This document shows, piece after piece, positions 49,861 to 57,812 of a stretch of 64,000 nucleotides of DNA. The translations under genes and the position numbers were made by a program. The stretch covers positions 302,001 to 366,000 of the forward strand of contig NZ_CP024123.1 of the NCBI RefSeq assembly GCF_002736105.1. Direction: 5' to 3'. The notes under the pieces were generated by a model. That model was not told the DNA's origin and did not search any database. It was given only the letters and a program-made list of their open reading frames with translations. This DNA comes from Solibacillus sp. R5-41 (GTDB lineage: Bacteria; Bacillota; Bacilli; Bacillales_A; Planococcaceae). Each line of letters starts with the position of its first letter. Within the stretch, counting starts at the first letter, position 1.

Positions 49861-51033
49861 ATGAAAGTAGTTGTATTAGGTGCAGGTTTAATGGGAAAAG
49901 AAATTGCGCGCGATTTAGTAGCGAGTGAGCAAGTTGAAAAGGTATTTTTAGCGGATGTATCGATAGAGCCGGCAAATGAATTTGTCGCAACTTTAAATAC
50001 AAATAAAGTGGAAGTAGTACAGCTTGATGCAGATTGTGATGAGGATTTACGTAAGGTCATTTCAAAGGGGCAAGTCGTGATTAATGCCCTATTCTATACA
50101 TTTAATGAACGTGTGGCCCGCGCGGCAATTGATGTGGAGGTACATTCTGTTGATTTAGGTGGTCATATTGGTGGTGTGACAGAAAAAATCTTGGCTCTTA
50201 ATGAAGATGCAGTAAAAAAAGGCGTTACAGTCATTCCAGATTTAGGTGTTGCACCAGGCATGATTAATATTTTGACGGGATATGGAGCTTCAAAATTAGA
50301 TTCAGTGGAGTCGATTAAATTATTTGTAGGTGGTATTCCAACAGAGCCGAAACCACCCTTGAATTATACGCGTGTATTTTCGTTGGATGGGGTATTTGAC
50401 CATTATACCGAGCCATCAAAAACGATATCTAAAGGCGTATTAAAGGAGGTCGAGTCTTTAACGGGTATTGAGCCAATTTATTTTGATGAGTTCGGCGTAC
50501 TAGAGGCGTTCTATACGTCAGGAGGAATTTCGACGTTGCACCACACATTCCCCAATGTAAAAACGCTTGAATACAAAACAATTCGCTATAAAGGACATGC
50601 GGAGAAATTTAAGTTACTTGCTGATTTAGGTTTCCTTGATAAAACGAATACAGTTGCAGTCGGGGACAATGAAATTAATGTCCGGGAAGTAACGCGTGAA
50701 GCATTGAAGAAAAAATTAGATTTAGGAAAACAATCCGATGCGGTATTATTACGTGCGATTATTTCTGGTGAACGATCAGAGGAACAAATAACGTATGAAT
50801 ATGAAATGATTGTGCGTAAAGATTTAGAGAAAAATGTAACGGCGATGGCCCGTGCGACGGCAAATACGATTTCCGTTGTGGCGCAAATGATTGGGAAAGG
50901 GCTCATTACGGATCGTGGTGTATTTGCACCAGAAATGGTCGTACCAGGGCGTGAGTTTATAGAAGAAATGGCAAAGCGCGGTGTCGTAATTAAAGAAACG
51001 TCGCACCGTTCGACAATGATTGTGAAATGGTAG
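49861..51033 (+). CDS. Saccharopine dehydrogenase family protein
   Basis: 390 residues. N-terminal Rossmann motif VVVLGAGLMGKEIARDLVAS, then VINALFYTFNERVARAAIDVEVHSVDLGGH, PDLGVAPGMINILTGYGASKLDSVESIKLFVGGIP and a C-terminal catalytic domain typical of Lys9-type proteins. Reaction would be saccharopine to 2-aminoadipate semialdehyde plus glutamate, or a related step. Starts 82 bp after the aldehyde dehydrogenase with its own AAAGGGG site and ends 10 bp before the acyl-CoA dehydrogenase start. Confidence 0.85.
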   Translation: MKVVVLGAGLMGKEIARDLVASEQVEKVFLADVSIEPANEFVATLNTNKVEVVQLDADCDEDLRKVISKGQVVINALFYTFNERVARAAIDVEVHSVDLGGHIGGVTEKILALNEDAVKKGVTVIPDLGVAPGMINILTGYGASKLDSVESIKLFVGGIPTEPKPPLNYTRVFSLDGVFDHYTEPSKTISKGVLKEVESLTGIEPIYFDEFGVLEAFYTSGGISTLHHTFPNVKTLEYKTIRYKGHAEKFKLLADLGFLDKTNTVAVGDNEINVREVTREALKKKLDLGKQSDAVLLRAIISGERSEEQITYEYEMIVRKDLEKNVTAMARATANTISVVAQMIGKGLITDRGVFAPEMVVPGREFIEEMAKRGVVIKETSHRSTMIVKW

Positions 51034-51043
51034 GAGTGATTTG

Positions 51044-52240
51044 ATGAACTTCGATTTTACAGAAGAACAACAGCTATTACGGAAAACCGTTCGGCAATTT
51101 GTCGATACGGAAATTATGCCGCATATTGCAACATGGGATACACAAGGTGGTTTTGATCAAGGAATTTGGAAACATTTAGCCGAACTTGGGTTGATGGGTG
51201 TATGCGTGCCAGAAAAGTATGGCGGAGCGGGTATGGATTATAACGCGCTTGCCATTGTTTGTGAGGAGCTAGAACGCGGAGATACTGCATTTCGTACCGC
51301 GGTTTCTGTGCATACAGGTTTGAATAGTATGACACTCATGCAATGGGGAACAGAGGCACAAAAACAAAAATATCTTGTTTCACAGGCAAAGGGGGAAAAA
51401 ATTGGTGCGTTCGGATTAACTGAGCCTGGCGCGGGTTCCGATGTTGCTGCTATGAGTACCAATGCGAAACGCGAGGGTGATTCATACATTTTAAATGGGC
51501 AAAAAACGTGGATTTCATTATGTGATGTGGCTGATTATTTCATTGTTTTCGCTTATACAAATAAAGAAAAGCTGCATCACGGAATTTCAGCCTTTATTGT
51601 TGAACGAACGTGGGAAGGTTTTAGCTCGAAAGCGATTAAAGGGAAGTACGGGATTCGTGCAGGCAACACGGGCGAGCTGTTTTTTGACAATGTACGCATT
51701 CCCGCTGAAAACTTGCTCGGAGAAGAAGGCGAGGGCTTTAAAATTGCAATGTCAGCTCTTGATAATGGCCGATTTACTGTAGCAGCAGGTGCAGTTGGGT
51801 TAATGCAGGCTTGTATCGAGGCAAGTGTCAATTATTGTGAGGTGCGTGAAACGTTTGGCAAGCCGATCGGGGAACATCAACTTGTCGGTCAAATGCTCGC
51901 AAAAATGGAAGCGGGTTATGAGATGAGTCGCTTGCTCGTGTATCGTGTCGGGGAATTAAAAAATAAAGGTGTGCGCAATACCCGCGAAACATCCCTTGCT
52001 AAATGGCAGGCTTGTGATTTTGCCAACAAAGCAGCAGATGATGCGCTACAAATTCATGGTGCATATGGCTATTCGGATGAATACCCTGTTGCGCGTTATT
52101 TACGTAACTCGAAAGCACCGGTTATTTATGAAGGAACCCGCGAAATTCATACGATGATGCAAGCGGAATACGTACTTGGTAAGCGTGAAGATAAGAAGCT
52201 GCGTTGTATGCTTCCAAGCTGGCCGTTTGTAGAGGATTAA
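51044..52240 (+). CDS. Acyl-CoA dehydrogenase
   Basis: 398 residues from the ATG at 51044 (AGGAGTG upstream). FAD/substrate motifs: EKYGGAGMDYNALAIVCEELERGD, AFGLTEPGAGSDVAAMSTNAKREGD, FDNVRIPAENLLGEEGEGF, and YGYSDEYPVARYLRNSKAPVIYEGTREIHTMMQAEYVLG, in which the Glu before GT is the catalytic base position. The substrate may be glutaryl-CoA or a short acyl-CoA, given the lysine-catabolic neighbours (inference). The C-terminal tail (~15 residues past the usual end) is unusual. Confidence 0.92.
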   Translation: MNFDFTEEQQLLRKTVRQFVDTEIMPHIATWDTQGGFDQGIWKHLAELGLMGVCVPEKYGGAGMDYNALAIVCEELERGDTAFRTAVSVHTGLNSMTLMQWGTEAQKQKYLVSQAKGEKIGAFGLTEPGAGSDVAAMSTNAKREGDSYILNGQKTWISLCDVADYFIVFAYTNKEKLHHGISAFIVERTWEGFSSKAIKGKYGIRAGNTGELFFDNVRIPAENLLGEEGEGFKIAMSALDNGRFTVAAGAVGLMQACIEASVNYCEVRETFGKPIGEHQLVGQMLAKMEAGYEMSRLLVYRVGELKNKGVRNTRETSLAKWQACDFANKAADDALQIHGAYGYSDEYPVARYLRNSKAPVIYEGTREIHTMMQAEYVLGKREDKKLRCMLPSWPFVED

Positions 52241-52266
52241 ATCCTTAAGTTAAAATTTTGTAGAAG

Positions 52267-52304
52267 AAATGTCATTTTGACTAAAGTTGAAATGACATTT
52301 TTCT
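52267..52304 (+). terminator. Intrinsic terminator of the aldehyde/acyl-CoA dehydrogenase run
   Basis: Perfect 11-bp stem AAATGTCATTT/AAATGACATTT (52267-52277/52290-52300), then TTCTT. Confidence 0.75.
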
Positions 52305-52488
52305 TGGTGAATGAGAATGAATAATCTATTTTGAGTAAGCTACATCTTTCTAACAAAAAACCTTGCATCGTAATAAAAGATTCCGTTTATGAAATCGTAA
52401 AAAAATTTCTGATTATTCGATAAAAAGTGAAACGAATTGCAAAATACTAAGTCTAATTGGGTAAAGGTGATTTAGGGAGGAAATTTCG

Positions 52489-54609
52489 ATGAATAAGTGT
52501 AAAAGATATTGTTTAGGAATGGTAGCGATGCTTGTTTCAATCATTGTATGTAGCTATATTTTATTTGATAAAAAAATTGAAGCGTATGCATCCACGATTG
52601 TGCAAGCAGGGGAGCCTTATTTCGTATCGTTCGATCAAGCACTTACTGCAAAAAGCTTGTCAGATGACTCGATTTTGATTGTTGATCAACAAGGCAATAC
52701 AGTGAAGGCAACACTTCATTTGGATGAAACTTCTAAAGTGTTGACGATAAAAGGATTAGCGGCAGGGAACTATATGGTTCATGTGAAAAAAGCAGCGTTT
52801 CATAACAAGAAAATGTTGCAAAAGGATTTTCAATTTGATTTACAAGTAGTGAATAAGATTACGAAAATCACATCAGAAAAAGATTTAAAGGAATATTTTT
52901 CAACATTTACAACGATGAATGACTATGCCGTCCCTCAAGAAAGCGAAAAAAAAGAAATGTCATCAGAAGTTGCAATGGATAGCGGTAGTGCTGGTGGCGC
53001 TGAGTATTCAACGACAAATAATCAGGTAGAAGGAATTGAAGAAGGCGATATTGCGATTACCGACGGGCAGTATATTTATTCTGTAGTTGACAATCAGATT
53101 ATGATTACTGACGCGAAAAATATGAAAGTTGTAAAAAAACTTATTGTAAGCAAGGATGTTTATCCATCGCATTTAATGTTGCATCAAAATACGCTCATTG
53201 TAGCCTATTCCGCATATATAGAAACGAGTAAAGAGCCATATTACGATGGGAAATCTGTTGCAAAAGTAGCGTTTTACGATGTAAAGGATGCTAAAAATCC
53301 AAAGCTTATTCGTGAAATTGGTCAAGATGGCTATATAACAAACCTACGTAAAGCAGGGAACTATCTATATATTGTATCAAATCAAACACCAAATTATTGG
53401 ATGCTGCATGAGGTAGAGGATATGGATTTACTTCCATATACGTATGATACAAATGGTGTAGATCAAGCGTTACCATTTGAAAAAATTCGTATTTTACCAG
53501 AAAGCAACACGCCAAATTATTTAATCGTCTCGTCAATTGATGTCAGTACAATTGCTTCTGCCAAATTGAATACAGAAAGCTATTTGGGCAATAGTGGGCA
53601 GCTGTACATGTCGCAAAATGCAATTTATGTGGCGTCTATGAATTATAGCTCTATGCCAATATTACGTAGTGAAGCTGAGGCGACATCGGAATCTTTGATG
53701 CTAGCTGAGGCGAATGAAACAACGATATATAAAATATGTGTAGATAAAACAGCGATACGTCTGGCGGCACAAGGAAAGGTAAAGGGGTCCGTATTAAATC
53801 AGTTTTCAATGGATGAACATAACGGTTTTTTCCGTATTGCAACAACAGAGGGCAATGCATGGGGATCAGAGGCAAACTCTAAAAACCACCTATTCATTTT
53901 AGATGATGCATTAAAGCAAGTTGGTGCAGTTAATGATTTAGCAAAAGGTGAGCGTATTTATTCAGCTCGTTTTATGGGAGACAAGGCATACGTCGTGACA
54001 TTTAAAGAAACGGATCCATTATTTGTAATTGATACAAAAAATCCAAAAGCACCAAAAGTGTTAGGGGAGTTGAAAATACCTGGATTTAGTAATTACTTGC
54101 ATCCAATTGGGGAAAATCATTTACTAGGTATTGGATATGATACTGAGGTGAAGATGGAGCCGGGTTCTAAGGAGCCAATGGTTTTAACAAAAGGAATGAA
54201 ATTAAGCTTGTTCAATGTAACGGATTTAAACAATCCAATTGAGCAAGATGCGGTTATTATTGGTGGACGTGGTACGTACTCGGCCGTGCAGCATGATCAT
54301 AAGGCACTATATAGAGATTCACGCAACAATTATTTTGGTTTCCCAATTACAATTTATGAGCCAGGCAAGGATGAAAACCGCTTGACGTATAAAGGTACGG
54401 GCGCACAAGTTTACAAAGTGACGGCAGCGGGAATTGAGCTTGCAGGGGATTTAATGGAGCCAGCAAGACCAGGTGAGCAATACGAAGATTCATACAATGT
54501 AGTCCAACGAATTTTATATACGGGAGATACATTATATACAGTGTCTCCTTCCAAAATTACAAGCTACGAAATGAACACATTTAAGAAACAACAAATGATT
54601 GGTTTTTAA
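52489..54609 (+). CDS. Exported beta-propeller domain protein
   Basis: 706 residues. N-terminal signal anchor (LGMVAMLVSIIVCSYILF), a short Ig-like domain (residues ~35-120: VSFDQALTAKSLSDDSILIVD), a low-complexity linker, then a long C-terminal propeller starting TTNNQVEGIEEGDIAITDGQYIYSVVDNQIMI, the hallmark opening of the 'beta propeller domain' (PF09826-type) family. WD-like blades follow (KVAFYDVKDAKNPKLIREI, LFVIDTKNPKAPKVLGEL). Surface-located; ligand unknown. The ATG at 52489 follows GGGAGGA. Confidence 0.85.
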   Translation: MNKCKRYCLGMVAMLVSIIVCSYILFDKKIEAYASTIVQAGEPYFVSFDQALTAKSLSDDSILIVDQQGNTVKATLHLDETSKVLTIKGLAAGNYMVHVKKAAFHNKKMLQKDFQFDLQVVNKITKITSEKDLKEYFSTFTTMNDYAVPQESEKKEMSSEVAMDSGSAGGAEYSTTNNQVEGIEEGDIAITDGQYIYSVVDNQIMITDAKNMKVVKKLIVSKDVYPSHLMLHQNTLIVAYSAYIETSKEPYYDGKSVAKVAFYDVKDAKNPKLIREIGQDGYITNLRKAGNYLYIVSNQTPNYWMLHEVEDMDLLPYTYDTNGVDQALPFEKIRILPESNTPNYLIVSSIDVSTIASAKLNTESYLGNSGQLYMSQNAIYVASMNYSSMPILRSEAEATSESLMLAEANETTIYKICVDKTAIRLAAQGKVKGSVLNQFSMDEHNGFFRIATTEGNAWGSEANSKNHLFILDDALKQVGAVNDLAKGERIYSARFMGDKAYVVTFKETDPLFVIDTKNPKAPKVLGELKIPGFSNYLHPIGENHLLGIGYDTEVKMEPGSKEPMVLTKGMKLSLFNVTDLNNPIEQDAVIIGGRGTYSAVQHDHKALYRDSRNNYFGFPITIYEPGKDENRLTYKGTGAQVYKVTAAGIELAGDLMEPARPGEQYEDSYNVVQRILYTGDTLYTVSPSKITSYEMNTFKKQQMIGF

Positions 54610-54635
54610 GATGTTCCATATAAGTTAAACAGAAG

Positions 54636-54760
54636 ATTCTATCCTTTTGATGTAAGTTTTCTATTAGGGATTCTAATTATGTTGTGCATGTTTGGGCTGG
54701 CTAAGCACATGAGTCACACAGCTTTTTACTTTGTTCAAGGCCAGCCTATATAAAGTTTTG
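54636..54760 (+). repeat. Structured intergenic repeat, copy R2
   Basis: Matches R1 (8803-8930): TTGATGTAAGTTTTCTATT, ATTAG/CTAAT hairpin, GATTCTAAT, GTTTGGGCTGGCTAAGCA, ATGAGTCACACA, CTTTGTTCAAGGC. Here GGCTGGC and GCCAGCC close a stem in place of the R1 extension. It follows a CDS 3' end in the same orientation as R1. The sequence to about 54885 (GCCGC/GCGGC and TAGGA/TCCTA hairpins) may extend it. Confidence 0.65.
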
Positions 54761-54891
54761 CTTCTGAATCTTTCTGGATTTAGGGTGCCGCTACCGTGGG
54801 AGGCGGCGTAATTCTAATTATGTTTTCATCCCGATAGGAAAACCCAATCCTATTTTGGAGCGTCCAGACCGGAATACCGTTGTAAAATGAA

Positions 54892-54933
54892 AAATTCCGC
54901 TTTTGATGACATGCATCAGAAGCGGAATTTTTT
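54892..54933. terminator. Bidirectional terminator between convergent genes
   Basis: AAATTCCGCTTTTGATG/CATCAGAAGCGGAATTT (one mismatch) with T6 on the plus strand. Confidence 0.85.
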
Positions 54934-54936
54934 AAC

Positions 54937-54960
54937 TTGATTCAGCAGAAGTCCACCGCA
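54937..54960 (+). repeat. Left-end fragment of the omega-RNA element
   Basis: TTGATTCAGCAGAAGTCCACC after TTTAAC, again immediately behind a terminator T-run; the body of the element is missing. Confidence 0.6.
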
Positions 54961-54975
54961 AATATGAATCTTGTT

Positions 54976-56379
54976 TTATTTATGGTAATTCAATATTTCT
55001 GAAACGGTAAGAAATTCATAGCCTTCATTTGTTAAGTAGGCAAGGACAGACTCTAATCCATCTGCTGTGGATTGGTGGATATCATGCATTAAAATAATGG
55101 AATTATTGTGCATGGATTTTTGGATGATTGGCAGTAAGCTGTTCGCGTTACGGTGCTTCCAATCCATCGTATCAATCGTCCAATTAACAGAAGTTATTGG
55201 AATCATTGTTTTAACCGAATCATTAATCGCACCATATGGCGGACGGAAAACCGTAGAGTTCTGACCAATCGCGTTGAAAATGGCATGTTCTGTTGACTCA
55301 AATTCCTTTGTAACTTCAGCTGCAGAAAGCTTTGTTAAGACAGGGTGGCTCCAGGAATGGTTGCCGATTTCATGACCAGCATCTCGTATCTCACCTACTA
55401 GGCTGGGATAGTACTGCACGCGGCTACCAAGCATGAAAAACGTTGCCTTTGCATCATACTTTTCAAGTAAAGTTAAAATTTGCTTTGTTACTTTTGGATG
55501 TGGACCATCATCAAATGTTAAAGCAACATGTTTTTTTGTAGGATCTAAATCCACTTTGGGAATAATCGTCTCGTCTGCCTCCATGGCAATTTGGAAGTCA
55601 GAAGCGAGTAACGGATTAATAAAGGATAATGGCATTTCGAAAGTCAGTGATCCAGCAGAAGGATCCCCTATTTCGCCTTCATCAAAATAAATAATAAGCG
55701 ATTCGTCTTTTAATGCAAAACGGTTGAATGACGACCATTCCGGCTTCGTTGCAAGCATTAATTTATCTTGTGAAATTTTACCTTTAAGTTTCGGATTTTT
55801 TAAAATTTCTGATTGAATATGTGATGCAAATGTTTCTAAGCTTTTAATATCGTCATTTAATAATGTGCGGATATCGAAAATTTTACCTGTTTCACTGTCG
55901 ATTAAAAATGTTTTCACTTTTGTATGGTGCTCGAGATTATTTAATATCATTTTATTCGTTAAAACAAATGAATAATAGTGATCATATTGATAAGTATCGA
56001 GGCGAATATTGAGCTCACCTGTATGTTCTTTTACATCTTTTTGAAGTCGCATCATGCTTATGTAATATTCTTTAGAATTATCGATATAAGTAGTAATTGC
56101 CTCGTTTAATGCATCGAAATTAGTCAACGGGTATTGAATGGCAAATCTCATTTTGTCATCGTTGGAAATGTCGGAAATAATTTTTACACCAGGAAATGTA
56201 GATTCTTCCTCGGAAATGTCAGAAGTAATTTCTTTGGAGCCTGTGTTTTGGTTTTTTTGAAATATGGATTTTTCATTTAAATTAGTAAGAAAAACAATGG
56301 CTCCCCCTAATATTAAAATGGCTCCGACCAGTAGGAAGTCAATCCAAGGACCACGTTTTTTTCTAAATGTGTTTTTCAT
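54976..56379 (-). CDS. Membrane-anchored polysaccharide deacetylase (PdaC-like)
   Basis: 467 residues from the ATG at 56379 (AAAGGGG upstream). One N-terminal TM (IDFLLVGAILILGGAIVFL), then ~180 residues of DUF4163/DUF3298-type exported domain (FAIQYPLTNFDALNEAITTYI ... LIIYFDEGEIGDPSAG), then the NodB domain: ALTFDDGPHPKVT, ATFFMLGSRVQYYP, GNHSWSHPVLTKL (metal His pair), RPPYGAIND, VNWTIDTMDWKHR, ILMHDIHQST. It deacetylates peptidoglycan or a related wall polymer outside the cell. Confidence 0.9.
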   Translation of the reverse strand: MKNTFRKKRGPWIDFLLVGAILILGGAIVFLTNLNEKSIFQKNQNTGSKEITSDISEEESTFPGVKIISDISNDDKMRFAIQYPLTNFDALNEAITTYIDNSKEYYISMMRLQKDVKEHTGELNIRLDTYQYDHYYSFVLTNKMILNNLEHHTKVKTFLIDSETGKIFDIRTLLNDDIKSLETFASHIQSEILKNPKLKGKISQDKLMLATKPEWSSFNRFALKDESLIIYFDEGEIGDPSAGSLTFEMPLSFINPLLASDFQIAMEADETIIPKVDLDPTKKHVALTFDDGPHPKVTKQILTLLEKYDAKATFFMLGSRVQYYPSLVGEIRDAGHEIGNHSWSHPVLTKLSAAEVTKEFESTEHAIFNAIGQNSTVFRPPYGAINDSVKTMIPITSVNWTIDTMDWKHRNANSLLPIIQKSMHNNSIILMHDIHQSTADGLESVLAYLTNEGYEFLTVSEILNYHK

Positions 56380-56506
56380 GATGTATGCGCCCCTTTCTAT
56401 GAAAAACATCAGTAAAGATGAAGCAAATTGAAGGTGAAAAAAAGTTGTCTTTTGTACTTTGCTTCAAGTAATATGAGCTAAGAAGTTGAAGGAGGTTCCC
56501 GACGCA

Positions 56507-57253
56507 ATGAAATATGAACAGAATGAAATGGCCATAGATTGTTTTTTATTAGCAGGTCGCATCATGATGGAAAGTGGCGCAGAAACGTATCGAGTACAAG
56601 ATACGATGCTTAGAATGGCTCGTTCGCAAAATATGATGGATACACAAAGTTATGTAACGCCAACGGGTATTATTTTTTCACTGGGGAGAACGCAACCAAC
56701 ACGGATTACATCCATTTCAACAAGAATTACAGATTTACATCGAATTGCACTTGTTAATAATGTATCTCGAAAGCTTACATCTCAAATGATAACACTAGAG
56801 CGGGCGTATGACGAGTTAAAGAAGATACAAAAAACGAATTATTTTTTACCAATTTTACTTCAAGTTTTAGCCGCTAGTATTGCGAGTAGCTGCTTTTTGT
56901 TTCTGTTTAAAGGACTGTTCAGCGATATCCCGACAGCTTTTGTGGCAGGGGGGATGGGTTTATATATTGTAACAATTATTCATAACATGACGCGTGTTAA
57001 ATTTTTCTCGGAATTTTTAGCTGCGGTGAGTGTTGGTGTGGTCGCATCGCTTTCTGTTTATTTTGGTTTTGGCACAGAAGTGGATAAGATTATTATTGGC
57101 TCTGTGATGCCATTAGTTCCAGGATTACTTATTACCAACGCTGTCCGAGATTTAATGGCTGGGCATTTTATCGCAGGGATGGCGAAAGGAGCCGAGGCGT
57201 TTTTAACGGCCTTTGCAATTGGCTCAGGTATTGCACTAGTATTATCCTTTTAA
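56507..57253 (+). CDS. Threonine/serine exporter ThrE, N-terminal subunit
   Basis: 248 residues from the ATG at 56507 (AAGGAGG upstream). The cytoplasmic N-terminal half carries the ThrE motif LLAGRIMMESGAETYRVQDTMLRMA and VTPTGIIFSLGRTQPTRITSISTR; five TM helices follow, with SVMPLVPGLLITNAVRDLMAGHFIAGMAKGAEAFLTA. In Firmicutes ThrE is split in two genes, and the second follows here. Confidence 0.88.
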   Translation: MKYEQNEMAIDCFLLAGRIMMESGAETYRVQDTMLRMARSQNMMDTQSYVTPTGIIFSLGRTQPTRITSISTRITDLHRIALVNNVSRKLTSQMITLERAYDELKKIQKTNYFLPILLQVLAASIASSCFLFLFKGLFSDIPTAFVAGGMGLYIVTIIHNMTRVKFFSEFLAAVSVGVVASLSVYFGFGTEVDKIIIGSVMPLVPGLLITNAVRDLMAGHFIAGMAKGAEAFLTAFAIGSGIALVLSF

Positions 57254-57292
57254 CTTGCTTAAGCATAATTGAAGTAGGGAGGCCATTCGGAT

Positions 57293-57769
57293 ATGGAGAC
57301 GATTATTTTACAAGCTTTGATAAGCTTTGTTGCGACCGCTTGCTTTGGGGTTATTTTCAATGCGCCTACGAAAGTGATTCCGGCCTGTGGATTTGTTGGA
57401 GCAGTTGGTTGGACCGTTTATTATATTGTGACAGAATCGGGCTTGGATGATGTTCGTTCTTCTTTTATTGGTGCTTTTGTCGTTTCGCTCGTTGCTCATT
57501 TCTTTTCTCGTAAATTTCGTATGCCCATGATTATTTTTAGCGTGTCAGGAATTATTCCATTAGTACCAGGAGGGATTGCATACAATGCGATGCGTAATTT
57601 CATGGAGCTCGATTATATTATGGGTTTACAAAATGGAATTCGTGCATTTATGATTTCGGGAGCGATTGCGATGGGACTTGTATTTGCAGAAGTTATCGTG
57701 CAAATTTTACTAGGTATGATGAGCAAAGGAAAAACATCGATTCAATCCTTCTTAAAGGTGAAAAAATAA
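57293..57769 (+). CDS. Threonine/serine exporter, C-terminal subunit (ThrE2/YjjB-like)
   Basis: 158 residues, four to five TM helices. VIPACGFVGAVGWTVYYIV and GIIPLVPGGIAYNAMRNFMELDYIMG mirror the second half of full-length ThrE. Start ATG at 57293 behind AGGGAGG, 39 bp after the first subunit. It probably forms the permease together with that subunit. Confidence 0.87.
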   Translation: METIILQALISFVATACFGVIFNAPTKVIPACGFVGAVGWTVYYIVTESGLDDVRSSFIGAFVVSLVAHFFSRKFRMPMIIFSVSGIIPLVPGGIAYNAMRNFMELDYIMGLQNGIRAFMISGAIAMGLVFAEVIVQILLGMMSKGKTSIQSFLKVKK

Positions 57770-57812
57770 GGCTCGGCAAGTACTGGGAAACCTTACTTGG
57801 CGAGCCTTTTCT
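57768..57812. terminator. Bidirectional terminator between convergent genes
   Basis: AAGGCTCGGCAAGTA/TACTTGGCGAGCCTT (57768-57782/57794-57808), one mismatch, T-run. Confidence 0.85.

Noticed and set aside
57251-57280. Fused minimal omega-RNA element (TTGCTTAAGCATAATTGA) after the ThrE gene
   Set aside because: It resembles a left tip joined to a right tip, but it is too short to separate from chance.
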